DNA of 64,000 nucleotides from Flavobacteriales bacterium 34_180_T64 (GCA_002162765.1 MAAR01000012.1:91199-155198), one strand, 5' to 3'. Shown: positions 35,170-44,883, counted from the stretch's first letter. Notes: generated by a model not told the origin, from the sequence alone. Translations and numbers: made by a program.

Positions 35170-36789
35170 TTATCGTGATTGTTTGTAATGATGAAGTAAC
35201 GCAGATGTAGAAGAATCATGCTCATAGTTAGCATTAGCGCTCACCTCCTCTAAGGTGCTGTTTGCTAATTGCTTACCAAGCTCAACACCAAACTGATCAA
35301 AGCTAAAAATATTCCAAACTACACCTTGAACAAATATCTTATGTTCATATAATGCAATTAATTTTCCTAAACTTTCTGGTGAAAGCTGATTGATCAAAAT
35401 TGTTGTCGTTGGATTATTTCCACTGAAGATCATATAGTTTATTAGGTTTTCACCTTTTCCTTCACGTACAACCTGATCCCTAGACTTTCCATGAAGTAAT
35501 GCTTCTGTTTGAGCGAAAAAATTAGACATTAATTTATCATGATGCTCTTTATTACCATGTAAAGACTTGGAAAATCCAATAAACTCTGCAGGTATTAGCT
35601 TTGTCCCTTGATGTATGAGTTGAAAGAATGCATGTTGCGAATTTGTACCAGGTTCTCCCCAAACAATTGTACCCGTTTGATACGCTATTGGATCTCCATT
35701 TCTATCAATACTTTTTCCATTACTTTCCATTGTTGCCTGTTGCAAAAAGGTAGCGAACTGATTTAAATATTGCGAATACGGAATTACTACTTCGGTTTCA
35801 GATTTAAAGAAATTATTGTACCAAACACTTAAAAGTGCTGTTATAACAGGCATGTTATTATGAAAGGCCTCATCTTTAAAATGCAAATCCATTTCATGAG
35901 CTCCTTCCAAAAGTCGTTCAAAATTATCATGTCCAACAGAAAGACTTATTGACAATCCAACTGCGCTCCACAGTGAGAATCGTCCGCCTACCCAATTCCA
36001 CATTGGAAAAACATTCTCTTCATGAATTCCGAAGCTTTTAGCTTTTTCAAGATTTGTTGACACTGCCACAAAATGTTTTGGGATGGCTTCTACGTCACTC
36101 GTATTTAAAAACCACGCTCTAATGGTATTCGCATTTGACATGGTTTCTTGAGTCGTAAATGTTTTAGAAACAATAACAAATAAGGTGGTTTCTGGGTTTA
36201 GTTTTTTTATAATCTCATGTAAATGATCGCCATCAACATTACTAATAAAATGCGTGTTTAAGTGGTTTTTATAATAAGACAATGCCTCTACTACCATAGA
36301 AGGTCCTAAATCTGATCCACCAATACCAATGTTCACAATATCAGTGAAAACCTTATTAGAATACCCTCTTAAATTACCACTTTCAACACTTTGACTAAAG
36401 ACTTCTATTTTTTTCTTTACCTCATGAATTTCTGGAATAACATTTTTCCCCTCAACGTATACCTGGCTGTCTTTTGGAGCTCTTAATGCAGTATGCAAAA
36501 CTGCCCTATTTTCGGTTTCATTAATGTTATCGCCATCAAAATATTTTGAAATAGCATCTTTTAGGTCGACTTCTTCAGCCAACTCTAATAGCAATTCAAT
36601 AGTTTCATTTGTGATTCTATGTTTCGAATAATCTACATAAAAATCTTCCCATTTAATTGACAATTCCTCAGCCCTATTTGGGTTTTGAGCAAAACTATCC
36701 TTCATGTGAACATCCTTAATTAAATTAAAATGTTCCGCTAGCTTTTTCCAAGCTTTTGTTGTAACAGGATTAGTTTTTTTTAATGGCAT
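35170..36789 (-). CDS. pgi: Glucose-6-phosphate isomerase
   Basis: The 539-residue cytosolic enzyme interconverts glucose-6-phosphate and fructose-6-phosphate. Signature regions are present: VNIGIGGSDLGPSMV (about 150-164), ISNVDGDHLHEI, FVIVSKTFTTQETMSNA, FPMWNWVGGRFSLWSAVG (PGI signature with Arg), SNGKSIDRNG, VWGEPGTNSQHAFFQLIHQG (catalytic Glu/His region) and the C-terminal SFDQFGVELGKQLA. It is the last gene of a probable four-gene operon, 2 bp after the M23 peptidase. Confidence 0.97.
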   Translation of the reverse strand: MPLKKTNPVTTKAWKKLAEHFNLIKDVHMKDSFAQNPNRAEELSIKWEDFYVDYSKHRITNETIELLLELAEEVDLKDAISKYFDGDNINETENRAVLHTALRAPKDSQVYVEGKNVIPEIHEVKKKIEVFSQSVESGNLRGYSNKVFTDIVNIGIGGSDLGPSMVVEALSYYKNHLNTHFISNVDGDHLHEIIKKLNPETTLFVIVSKTFTTQETMSNANTIRAWFLNTSDVEAIPKHFVAVSTNLEKAKSFGIHEENVFPMWNWVGGRFSLWSAVGLSISLSVGHDNFERLLEGAHEMDLHFKDEAFHNNMPVITALLSVWYNNFFKSETEVVIPYSQYLNQFATFLQQATMESNGKSIDRNGDPIAYQTGTIVWGEPGTNSQHAFFQLIHQGTKLIPAEFIGFSKSLHGNKEHHDKLMSNFFAQTEALLHGKSRDQVVREGKGENLINYMIFSGNNPTTTILINQLSPESLGKLIALYEHKIFVQGVVWNIFSFDQFGVELGKQLANSTLEEVSANANYEHDSSTSALLHHYKQSR

Positions 36790-36791
36790 TA

Positions 36792-38084
36792 TTACAAGAT
36801 TATATTATCTGAAGGGTCATCTTGGATAACTTCTGGTTCAGGAAATTCGATGGCATCTAAACGTTCTTTAATAGGCTTAATAAATTCTAAATAGGCTGCT
36901 TTTAAACTATCCGAAATTGGCTCAGCCTCTGGTAATTTTTGTCTGAAAGGATCTACTTGTACCCCATTTTTCCAGAACCGATAACAGACATGTGGACCAC
37001 CTGTATTTCCAGTCATGCCTACCCAACCAATAACATCTCCTTGTTTCACATATTGGCCCTTCTTAACATTTCTGTTTTTCATATGAAGATACTGAGTACT
37101 ATAGGTCGCGTTATGTCTAATTTTGACATATTTTCCGTTTCCTCCTTTACGTCTAGATTCTACAACAGTTCCGTTAGCGGTTGCTAAAATTGGAGTCCCT
37201 ACACGTGCAGCAAAATCAGTTCCCTTATGTGGTCTTAATTTATAACCATAATATTTAATACGACGATTTAAATTATAACGTGAGGAAATTCGACTAAACT
37301 GAACAGGTGCTTTTAAAAATGCGCGTCTTAAATTTTTTGCCTTATCATTAAAATAATCTTTTATCCCTTTAACCGAATCGGTTTCAAATTCAAAAGCATA
37401 AAACGGCACCTTATTGTGTTCAAAATAGACTGCCTTTATATCATGCACTCCAGTATAAATGGAGTCATCAATATACTTGTCAGTATAAATCACTTTAAAA
37501 CGATCACCTTCCTGTAGTCTTCTAAAATCGATAGTCCAAGCATAAATCTCATCAGCCATTTTATAGGCGAGCCTTGGACTCAAGCCTTTTTCTTCCATGA
37601 GCATAGAAATTCCACTCCCTTTTGGAATAACTCCAGTGGCAACTTTCTCTACATATTTAATTGGCTTTCTACTTGTATAGGCATGCACAGAATCTTGAAA
37701 ATTAATAACCACATAATCTTCAAGAGTGGGTTGATAAATAAAACACTTTGGTTGTTCCAAACTATCCTTAGAACATAAGAGCGTGTACGGTTTCCCAATT
37801 TGCAGATTTCTAATATCAAAGGAATCTTTTGCCTTCTCCGCAATTTGGAATATTTTAGGATATCCAATCTTATTTCGCTCTAATATTTCACCGAAGCTAT
37901 CTCCCTTTTTAATGGTATCTCTTTTAACCACATAATCATTCAGATTAAAGCCAAATTCACTTTCTTGAACAGGTTCTTCGGTAATATTTTGTATTTGAAG
38001 ATCATTCGTTTTATCAGTATCATTCTTACATGATAAAATACTAATACATACAAAAATCGCTATTAATAATTTTTTGGATTGCAT
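36792..38084 (-). CDS. M23 family metallopeptidase (LytM domain) with a non-standard zinc site
   Basis: The 430-residue lipoprotein (signal ending ISILSCKND, Cys19) has a LysM/OapA-like periplasmic N-terminal half. The C-terminal LytM domain (about 275-380) should cut peptidoglycan cross-links. Of the zinc ligands, His286 and Asp290 in PHKGTDF are present and His334 in QYLHMKN is a catalytic His. The third motif, normally GPHLH, reads GPHVCYRFW: the second His is replaced by Cys367. I recall the same HVC in other Bacteroidota M23 proteins, so Cys may bind the zinc. The family role is cell-wall remodelling in growth or division. It lies between kynA (20 bp) and pgi (2 bp). Confidence 0.9.
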   Translation of the reverse strand: MQSKKLLIAIFVCISILSCKNDTDKTNDLQIQNITEEPVQESEFGFNLNDYVVKRDTIKKGDSFGEILERNKIGYPKIFQIAEKAKDSFDIRNLQIGKPYTLLCSKDSLEQPKCFIYQPTLEDYVVINFQDSVHAYTSRKPIKYVEKVATGVIPKGSGISMLMEEKGLSPRLAYKMADEIYAWTIDFRRLQEGDRFKVIYTDKYIDDSIYTGVHDIKAVYFEHNKVPFYAFEFETDSVKGIKDYFNDKAKNLRRAFLKAPVQFSRISSRYNLNRRIKYYGYKLRPHKGTDFAARVGTPILATANGTVVESRRKGGNGKYVKIRHNATYSTQYLHMKNRNVKKGQYVKQGDVIGWVGMTGNTGGPHVCYRFWKNGVQVDPFRQKLPEAEPISDSLKAAYLEFIKPIKERLDAIEFPEPEVIQDDPSDNIIL

Positions 38085-38104
38085 TAAATTGGTTTGGTTA
38101 TAAG

Positions 38105-39037
38105 TTATACATTTTGTCCCCAGTTTTCTAATTCTTCTTTAGACCAAAGTTCTGGGAAGAAAATTCGGCGTTGGTATTTAGGATGCATGTATTTTTTCCA
38201 ATCGCTACCTCCGGTTGCTTCACCATCACCTGTACCACTTTCTATATAGTGTCTTGCTGCATTATAGTGCGCCATAACCCAAGTTATATTTACCGTATAA
38301 TCGTAATGTCTCATTGCTTTGATTAAATTTTCGTCTTTTTGATCTTCCGCTGGTAATTCTTTAAAACGGGACCACAAATTTTTAGTATTATAGGTTTGCA
38401 TAAACCTAATGAAGTCTCCTTTATAACGTTTTTCAAAATTCACTAAAAGGGTTGATTTCTTCCCTGTATTATAATCCTTACCTGCAGCCTGCCAATATAA
38501 ATGTTCAAAGGCATGCTCAAAAGGTGTGTCTCGATCTATAGTAGCTCTAAATCGAAAATCGATTAAATTAATAAGTTCTGTTGATGCAAATTCAATCATT
38601 CTATATTGTGCGCTTTGAAATCCACTAGCAGGTGTTAGTGTATGTCTGAACTTCATGTATTGCTCCACAGCCATACCTTCTCTCATAATATCGAAAGATG
38701 TTGTGAGCATATCAAAATAACGACTGATTCGCATTAATTTATTTTCAAAATAGACAGCATCTAATTTTTCATTTTCAGCCACTTGTTGAATTTCCCATAG
38801 AATCATTTTAAAAATCAACTCATTAATTTGATGATAGGCTATAAATACCATTTCATCAGGTAAAGTTGTGCGTTGAATTTGAAGATTCAATAAGGCATCT
38901 GTTTGAATATAGTCCCAATACGTAATGGGTTTACTGTAAAGCAAACCTTCTAAATGTGTATGCGTGTCTTGGTCTATTGCTTTATACTTCTGCTGAAGTT
39001 CTTTTAGAATTGGGTCAAAATTTTCTTGGTTGGACAT
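38105..39037 (-). CDS. kynA: Tryptophan 2,3-dioxygenase
   Basis: The heme enzyme opens the indole ring of tryptophan to N-formylkynurenine, the first step of the kynurenine pathway. I start it at ATG 39037 (MSNQENFDPIL), giving 310 residues; an upstream in-frame ATG at 39064 would overlap the preceding gene. Motifs include THTHLEGLLYSKPITYWDYI, DEMVFIAYHQINELIFKMIL (the distal His/Tyr region), LTPASGFQSAQYRMIEF and the C-terminal IESGTGDGEATGGSDWKKYM. The order with hppD and hmgA nearby suggests a catabolic region for aromatic amino acids, although no kynureninase is in the window. Confidence 0.95.
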   Translation of the reverse strand: MSNQENFDPILKELQQKYKAIDQDTHTHLEGLLYSKPITYWDYIQTDALLNLQIQRTTLPDEMVFIAYHQINELIFKMILWEIQQVAENEKLDAVYFENKLMRISRYFDMLTTSFDIMREGMAVEQYMKFRHTLTPASGFQSAQYRMIEFASTELINLIDFRFRATIDRDTPFEHAFEHLYWQAAGKDYNTGKKSTLLVNFEKRYKGDFIRFMQTYNTKNLWSRFKELPAEDQKDENLIKAMRHYDYTVNITWVMAHYNAARHYIESGTGDGEATGGSDWKKYMHPKYQRRIFFPELWSKEELENWGQNV

Positions 39038-39044
39038 AGTTATA

Positions 39045-39824
39045 TTATTCAAATTGTATCTCAAACGAATGTTTTAAGCCTTTAAACGCAACAAGATCTG
39101 CACGTAATGAGCCAACAGCTAAATCTGCCTTAATTTTAAGTGGAATTTTATTATCATCCGCACTTACCCATAACGTTAAACTTTCTTGTTCTTTAAAAAC
39201 ACGACCTGCCATAACATAAGGTCTAAATTTAAGCGTCTTAACTTTTCCGAATTTAGTCTCAATGGTTTCTCTTCCTAAAAATTTAAGTTTGAAAATATAA
39301 TTCTCGGCATCAAAGAACATATTAAGAGACACTACATCGTTTACTTTTATTTCGTCAGTATCATAGTTGTTACGAAGATAATAAAATGCAGATACCATAT
39401 CTTGCACATCTTGTTCAGTTGCGACTACTTTCTGAGTTTTCTTCTTTTTATTTTCTATTAAAGCTTCCTTATTTGTATGATCAAACGCAATTTCTATATC
39501 TTTTGTATGTCCACCCTCATCAATTTTTCTGATAAACCTATATGGCATTCCAGTTGTTTTATCAAAATAGCTTTCATACCTATCTTTCACCTTAAAAAAC
39601 CACTTAATAGCTCCAGTGGTCCAACCCTTGCCAACAACATGATACACTTGCTTTCCATCTAATGCTGTTTCTTTAACAGATAATGTTGCATTCCCCGCTT
39701 TCAAAAAGCCGCTATAACTCATTTTAAATTTAAACCATTCTCCATCTTGAAAAGCTGATTTCTCTTGAGTAAATGCGACTTGAATACACAAAAGTGCAAT
39801 TATTATTAGTACTGTTTTTTTCAT
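39045..39824 (-). CDS. DUF3108 domain-containing periplasmic protein
   Basis: I take ATG 39824 (MKKTVLIIIALLCIQVAFT) as the start because it opens a normal signal peptide, giving 259 residues. The mature protein is a DUF3108 family member: GEWFKFKMSYSGFLKAGNAT, a middle beta-rich region and LTLWVSADDNKIPLKIKADL near the end. The fold is a beta-barrel-like sheet related to lipocalin/LolB-type proteins; the function is not known. Its stop lies 7 bp before the kynA start, so it is probably the first gene of the operon DUF3108-kynA-M23-pgi. Confidence 0.88.
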   Translation of the reverse strand: MKKTVLIIIALLCIQVAFTQEKSAFQDGEWFKFKMSYSGFLKAGNATLSVKETALDGKQVYHVVGKGWTTGAIKWFFKVKDRYESYFDKTTGMPYRFIRKIDEGGHTKDIEIAFDHTNKEALIENKKKKTQKVVATEQDVQDMVSAFYYLRNNYDTDEIKVNDVVSLNMFFDAENYIFKLKFLGRETIETKFGKVKTLKFRPYVMAGRVFKEQESLTLWVSADDNKIPLKIKADLAVGSLRADLVAFKGLKHSFEIQFE

Positions 39825-39914
39825 AATCAATAAGCATTGCAAATGTAACTTTTAAATGTACATTTTATTGTTTGTTTAACTAATTTGCAATTACTATTCC
39901 AAAAATATCAAAAC

Positions 39915-39950
39915 AAAAAAACTCCATCTAACTTTGATGGAGTTTTTTTT
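39915..39950. terminator. Bidirectional terminator downstream of hppD
   Basis: AAAAAACTCCATC and GATGGAGTTTTTT arms around a 7-nt loop, ending in a T tract on both strands. It separates hppD from the DUF3108 operon. Confidence 0.85.
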
Positions 39951-39974
39951 GGTAATTATTTCAATACATAGGTA

Positions 39975-41135
39975 TTATAATGTACCTCTTTTTTCTTGTT
40001 CTCTTTCAATAGATTCAAATAAGGCCTTAAAATTCCCTGCTCCAAAACCTCTCGCTCCCATACGCTGAATGATTTCAAAAAACAACGTTGGCCGATCTTC
40101 AAGGGGCTTGGTAAATATCTGTAATAAATAGCCTTCTTCATCGGCATCTATCATTATAGATAATTTTTGAAGCTCTCCAATATCTTCTTTCATCATATCT
40201 CGATGTTCTCCTAATCGATTAGGAATGTCATCATAATATGCCTGCGGTGGTGGCGGTAGAAACTCAATCCCTCTCGCTTTAAGTTGTGAAACAGTTTCAA
40301 TAATATCATCTGTTGCTACTGCTATATGCTGAACCCCAGAATCTTCATAAAAATCTAAATATTCTTCTATTTGTGATTTTTTAGCGGCTTTCGCTGGTTC
40401 GTTAATAGGAAACTTAATTCTACCATTTCCATTACTCATTACTTTACTCATTAAAGCTGAATATTCTGTATGAATTTGTTTGTCATCAAATGATAAGAAA
40501 TTAACAAATCCCATAACATCTTCATACCATTTCACCCAAGTATTCATTTGTCCCCAGCCAACATTACCAACCATATGATCAATATATTTCAATCCAACAG
40601 GAGTAGGGTTATAATCTGATTTCCATTCTACAAAGCCAGGCATAAATGCACCATTGTAATTTTTACGTTCAACGAACATGTGTACTGTTTCTCCATAGGT
40701 ATAGATACCAGCACGAATGACCTCACCAAATTCATCAGTTTCTACAGTAGGCTCCATATATGATTTTGCGCCTCTTGAAGTTGTTTCTTCATATGATTTA
40801 CGCGCATCATCTACCCATAATGCAATAACTTTCACGCCATCGCCATGTTTTACAATATGATCATTTAACAGTGATTTACTATTTAAAGGCGTCGTTAACA
40901 CTAATCGTATTTTATCTTGTTTCAATACATAACTCACTTCATCTCTCGATCCCGTCTCTAAGCCTTTATAGGCATATGATTGAAAACCGAAAGCCGTTTT
41001 ATAAAAGTGAGCCGCTTGTTTTGCATTACCTACATAGAATTCTACATAATCTGTTCCAAGAAGGGGCAGAAAATCTTGCGCTCCTTCGAATATTTTTTCT
41101 AAACCGTAGTTTACACTTTTTACTTCTTTACCCAT
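39975..41135 (-). CDS. hppD: 4-hydroxyphenylpyruvate dioxygenase
   Basis: The 386-residue Fe(II) enzyme converts 4-hydroxyphenylpyruvate to homogentisate in tyrosine breakdown. The three iron ligands are in place: His187 in YIDHMVGNV, His270 in GVQHIAVATDD and Glu354 in LFFEIIQRMG. The C-terminal GFGAGNFKALFESIEREQ is the lid helix typical of the family. The N-terminal vicinal-oxygen-chelate half (TDYVEFYVGNAKQAAHFY) is intact. The product is the substrate of HmgA, encoded 173 bp upstream in the same direction. A palindrome at 41228-41270 lies between them, so they may be transcribed together or separately. Confidence 0.97.
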   Translation of the reverse strand: MGKEVKSVNYGLEKIFEGAQDFLPLLGTDYVEFYVGNAKQAAHFYKTAFGFQSYAYKGLETGSRDEVSYVLKQDKIRLVLTTPLNSKSLLNDHIVKHGDGVKVIALWVDDARKSYEETTSRGAKSYMEPTVETDEFGEVIRAGIYTYGETVHMFVERKNYNGAFMPGFVEWKSDYNPTPVGLKYIDHMVGNVGWGQMNTWVKWYEDVMGFVNFLSFDDKQIHTEYSALMSKVMSNGNGRIKFPINEPAKAAKKSQIEEYLDFYEDSGVQHIAVATDDIIETVSQLKARGIEFLPPPPQAYYDDIPNRLGEHRDMMKEDIGELQKLSIMIDADEEGYLLQIFTKPLEDRPTLFFEIIQRMGARGFGAGNFKALFESIEREQEKRGTL

Positions 41136-41227
41136 AATATTTGTTTTTAGCCCTGATTACTTCATTTCACTTTTATTTCTATTTGTACTCAGTGAGTACT
41201 TCGTAATTGTGGCATTTGTTGAAGCTC

Positions 41228-41270
41228 ATTTAAACTTCATCTCGACTCCGCTCGATGTGACCGTTTAAAT
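41228..41270. repeat. Nested palindromic element between hmgA and hppD
   Basis: ATTTAAAC (41228-41235) and GTTTAAAT (41263-41270) are exact reverse complements. Between them CATCTCGA...TCGATG (41238-41256, core CTCGACTCCGCTCGATGTGA) makes an inner stem. The core resembles a dispersed flavobacterial repeat with the sense TCACATCGAGCGGAGTCGAG on the other strand (recalled, not searched). Confidence 0.6.
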
Positions 41271-41308
41271 AGCGACTGCCAAAAGCAGGAAATAGCTACT
41301 AATTTTAA

Positions 41309-42466
41309 TTATTCTAACCAAGATTTGTAATAGTCTTCATCAGCAATTTTTAATGCTTCTTCTGTAACTTTTAGGGGCTTAAAAGTATCTACCATAACGG
41401 CTAGTTCATCTGTCTTTACTTTCCCAATACTTCGTTCTGCTGCTCCAGGATGTGGACCGTGAGGTATCCCGGTTGGATGCAACGAAATATGACCAGCATC
41501 AATATCATTTCGGCTCATAAAATCACCATCCACATAATACAGCACCTCATCACTATCGATATTACTATGATTGTATGGTGCGGGAATAGCATCGGGATGA
41601 TAATCGTATAATCTCGGTACAAAACTACAGATAACAAAAGCATCCGTTTCGAACGTCTGATGCACTGGAGGTGGCTGATGTACACGTCCAGTAATTGGTT
41701 CGAAATCATGAATTGAGAATGCATATGGGTAATTATACCCGTCGTAACCAACTACATCAAAAGGATGAGACGCATAAACCATATCAAAAATCTCATCTTG
41801 CTTTTTTACTTTAATAAGAAAATCACCAGACTCATTGTATGTTTCTAATTCTTGAGGTTGACGGATATCTCGCTCGCAAAATGGTGAATGTTCTAATAAT
41901 TGTCCAAACCAATTTCTATATCGTTTCGGCGTATAAATTGGCCGATACGATTCGACAATAAATAATCGGTTGTCTTCCGTATCAAAATCCAATTTATAAA
42001 TAATCCCTCTAGGAACGAGCAAGTAATCTCCATATTTAAAATCGAGGTTACCAAGCATTGTTCTCAGCTTACCTGTTCCTTTATGAATAAAAATTAATTC
42101 ATCGGCATCGGCATTTTTATAAAAATAATCTTTAGTCGAATGTTTTGGTGCAGATAGAATAATATTACAATCACTATTCGTCAAAACAACTTTCCTGCTT
42201 TCTAAATAATCATTTTCAGGAGGTACCTGAAATCCTTTGAGTCGATATGATTTAATATTATTTGCATTGGCAATTTTAGGCGCTATGCTATATTGACCTT
42301 TTATTTCTTTGACCTGTGTAGGTCTTTGTTCGTGATATGAATTTGTAGACATACCGTCAAAACCAATGGTTCCAAATAGTTGTTCGTAGTACAAACTTCC
42401 ATCGGGTTTTCTAAACTGTACATGTCGTTTAGAAGGTATATTTCCTAATTTATGATAAAATGGCAT
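41309..42466 (-). CDS. hmgA: Homogentisate 1,2-dioxygenase
   Basis: The 385-residue Fe(II) cupin enzyme opens the homogentisate ring to maleylacetoacetate. Typical stretches are MPFYHKLGNIPSKRHVQFRK at the N-terminus, DADELIFIHKGTGKLRTMLG (first cupin), YLLVPRGIIYKLDF, VVGYDGYNYPYAFSIHDFEP and PTGIPHGPHPGAAERSIG with iron-binding His residues near the C-terminus. It is upstream of hppD. Fumarylacetoacetase and maleylacetoacetate isomerase are not in the window. The 179-bp region upstream of it (42467-42645) holds no clear gene. Confidence 0.96.
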   Translation of the reverse strand: MPFYHKLGNIPSKRHVQFRKPDGSLYYEQLFGTIGFDGMSTNSYHEQRPTQVKEIKGQYSIAPKIANANNIKSYRLKGFQVPPENDYLESRKVVLTNSDCNIILSAPKHSTKDYFYKNADADELIFIHKGTGKLRTMLGNLDFKYGDYLLVPRGIIYKLDFDTEDNRLFIVESYRPIYTPKRYRNWFGQLLEHSPFCERDIRQPQELETYNESGDFLIKVKKQDEIFDMVYASHPFDVVGYDGYNYPYAFSIHDFEPITGRVHQPPPVHQTFETDAFVICSFVPRLYDYHPDAIPAPYNHSNIDSDEVLYYVDGDFMSRNDIDAGHISLHPTGIPHGPHPGAAERSIGKVKTDELAVMVDTFKPLKVTEEALKIADEDYYKSWLE

Positions 42467-42645
42467 TTTTGTGAAGTTATAAGTTAATAATTAAAAGTTC
42501 AAAGAAGCCTATTCTCGAAACTTTAAATGACACATAAAGATACAATAATGCGCGTTTATTCAGGGTTTCTTTTAATAAGAAATTGAAGTAGTAATAATAA
42601 GTCTTCCCAGAATGGTTTCATCTTCTACAAATATCGTGATTTTTT

Positions 42646-44883
42646 TTAGAACCAGAAACCTACATTAAAATACCATAGCCCATTATTAGTTTCGGGAGAG
42701 TAGGAATAATTTATTTCTAAAGGTCCTAAAAATGTTTCAAATCCGTAGCCTAATGCATATCCACTATAATCAGGCGAAGTAATCCATTCGCCTGATTCAA
42801 AAATATCATCCTCAATATTTGCATAATTAGCAGCTAGTCTAATATGATGTTTCTTGAAAATTTCATAATATAAAGCAATTCCTCCTTTCACAAAACTGTC
42901 TCCTGTTAGTGCCAAATTTTCGTAACCATAAAATGAAACAAAATTATTTATAAAATTATTTCCATAACCTCCGAGTGCAAAGTTTAATGAATTTGTGGAA
43001 TTGTCTCCTATTTTAAAACCGCCATGTGATGTTAGATTCACGGCAAATTTATCTGACAAGCTAAATGCATAACCAATATCTGCTTTGGCCAATGAAAATT
43101 CTGCAAACTCCTTATTGAATTTTGAAGCGTGCAAATACAAATGAAATTCTCCATTAAAATAAATCCCTCTTTTTGGATAATATTTATTGCTATAGGTATC
43201 TAACTTCAGTGTTCCAAATGTGCTAAAATAATCTGTGTTTTCGAATAAAAAATCTTCATTTAAATCATTCACAGATACAGTCTCCGATTTGATTTTAAGT
43301 CGCTTATGTTCTGCACCCATTCTTAAGGCCACATCTTTTCCAAATAGAGTTTGCAAATAAAACGTGTTGGTTTGATCCTGCAATTCAGCATCAATTTTAT
43401 TCAAACCCTCGATATTCTGTTGGTTTTGATCCAATAGCAACTCTGCATTTATATTTTTATGGAATTGATTGAATCTCGATTTGACACCTATACTCCAATA
43501 AAAACCTTTATCAATAAAGTATTCAAAGTTATACCTTACATTATCACCTAAAATGATATCCAATGAAGCAACATCATTTCTAAAAAATAATCTTTTTTTT
43601 GTAAAATTAATTAGCGCGGCACTTTTATAGAGGTCATCATAATGAATTCCAAGTCTTAAAAATGTAGTAATTTCATTTTCTGTCAATTGAGAAACTAAAT
43701 CATACCCACTCTTATTTTTTGATTTCCTGAATTCATATTGAAACATATCAAAATTATTGGTGGCAACAAGGTTATTAATTCCACTATTAAAATCTTCATA
43801 ACTCACTTTTGCATTACGTTTCAATCTAAGCTTTCCTAAAACGTAAGAATAGGAATATCTTTTATTACCATTCACTTTTATATTATTAATAATGATACTG
43901 TCTTGAGCATGAATTTTGACAGTCTTTTCTTCGGTTTCGACTTTACTGTTTTCTAACATTTGAAGTTCAGAAATCTTTAGACGTGCGGCTTCTTCGCCAC
44001 TTGTAATAATTTTATTTCCTTGATCAAAGGACACGACAGAATAATCAGTGATATCTGGTTTTATATAAATATCTGTTTTTTTAGATTTTATCTTCATATC
44101 ATAAATAGTTCTGTAATTATTAATTTGAAGTAGAACATCTGGTGCAGATTTTAATTGATCTCGGGCTGCTAATCCATCCTGAACATCCACACCGATAATG
44201 AGATCCATGCCTTTTGCCTTAAGTTCATCAATAGGATAATTATTGACTACACCTCCGTCTATAAGAAGTTTATCTTTAATAGTTACAGGTTGAAACAAAG
44301 ATGGAAAAGCACCACTTGCCGATAAAGCTTGTGCTAAAATCCCGCTATCTAAAATAACAGGCTCTCCAGTTTCAATATTGGTAGCAATACAGAAAAATGG
44401 GATGGGCAAGTTTTCAAAATTTTCAATCTCACTTACATGCAACGTGAGTTTTGATAATAAATTAAAAACATTTTGACCTCTTGATAACGCGGAAGGCAAC
44501 TTTATTTTAAATTTATCGAAAGGTAGTGTGACCGCATATTTTTCGGAATTTTCTCGTTCATAAAATGTTTTGGCCCCTCGGGGTAAATTATCACTGATAA
44601 CATCACTAAAATCCAATCCTCTGAAAATAGAATCAAGTTGCTTGCCCGAATAACCAGAAGCATATAATGAGCCCACTATGGCTCCCATGCTAGTTCCTGC
44701 TATATAGTCTATTTTGATATTTAAACTATCAATTACTTTCAGAGCTCCAATATGTGCAAATCCTTTAGCGCCTCCACCACTTAATACCAAACCGATTTTT
44801 TGATTTTTAGGTGTAGTATGCTGTGCTTGAATTTGTAATCCAAACAGAATTGAAAAGATGATTATGGTGTAATATTGTTTCAT
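42646..44883 (-). CDS. Patatin-like phospholipase with POTRA and Omp85-type barrel (type Vd autotransporter-like)
   Basis: The 745-residue protein starts with a signal peptide (MKQYYTIIIFSILFGLQIQA). The patatin domain (about 28-240) has the oxyanion motif LSGGGAKGFAH, the nucleophile Ser65 in GTSMG and Asp209 in LLIDGGVVNNYP, an intact Ser-Asp dyad. A POTRA-like domain follows (about 330-395; INNIKVNGNKRYSYSYVLGK). The C-terminal 350 residues form an Omp85/BamA-like barrel (GDNVRYNFEYFIDKG) and end in VGFWF. This is the arrangement of PlpD/FplA lipases exposed at or released from the cell surface. It overlaps the uvrC stop by 4 bp (ATGA), so the two are translationally coupled. Confidence 0.92.
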   Translation of the reverse strand: MKQYYTIIIFSILFGLQIQAQHTTPKNQKIGLVLSGGGAKGFAHIGALKVIDSLNIKIDYIAGTSMGAIVGSLYASGYSGKQLDSIFRGLDFSDVISDNLPRGAKTFYERENSEKYAVTLPFDKFKIKLPSALSRGQNVFNLLSKLTLHVSEIENFENLPIPFFCIATNIETGEPVILDSGILAQALSASGAFPSLFQPVTIKDKLLIDGGVVNNYPIDELKAKGMDLIIGVDVQDGLAARDQLKSAPDVLLQINNYRTIYDMKIKSKKTDIYIKPDITDYSVVSFDQGNKIITSGEEAARLKISELQMLENSKVETEEKTVKIHAQDSIIINNIKVNGNKRYSYSYVLGKLRLKRNAKVSYEDFNSGINNLVATNNFDMFQYEFRKSKNKSGYDLVSQLTENEITTFLRLGIHYDDLYKSAALINFTKKRLFFRNDVASLDIILGDNVRYNFEYFIDKGFYWSIGVKSRFNQFHKNINAELLLDQNQQNIEGLNKIDAELQDQTNTFYLQTLFGKDVALRMGAEHKRLKIKSETVSVNDLNEDFLFENTDYFSTFGTLKLDTYSNKYYPKRGIYFNGEFHLYLHASKFNKEFAEFSLAKADIGYAFSLSDKFAVNLTSHGGFKIGDNSTNSLNFALGGYGNNFINNFVSFYGYENLALTGDSFVKGGIALYYEIFKKHHIRLAANYANIEDDIFESGEWITSPDYSGYALGYGFETFLGPLEINYSYSPETNNGLWYFNVGFWF

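Noticed and set aside
39038..39064. Nine-residue upstream start for tryptophan 2,3-dioxygenase
   Set aside because: The extension would overlap the DUF3108 gene; ATG 39037 fits the family N-terminus.
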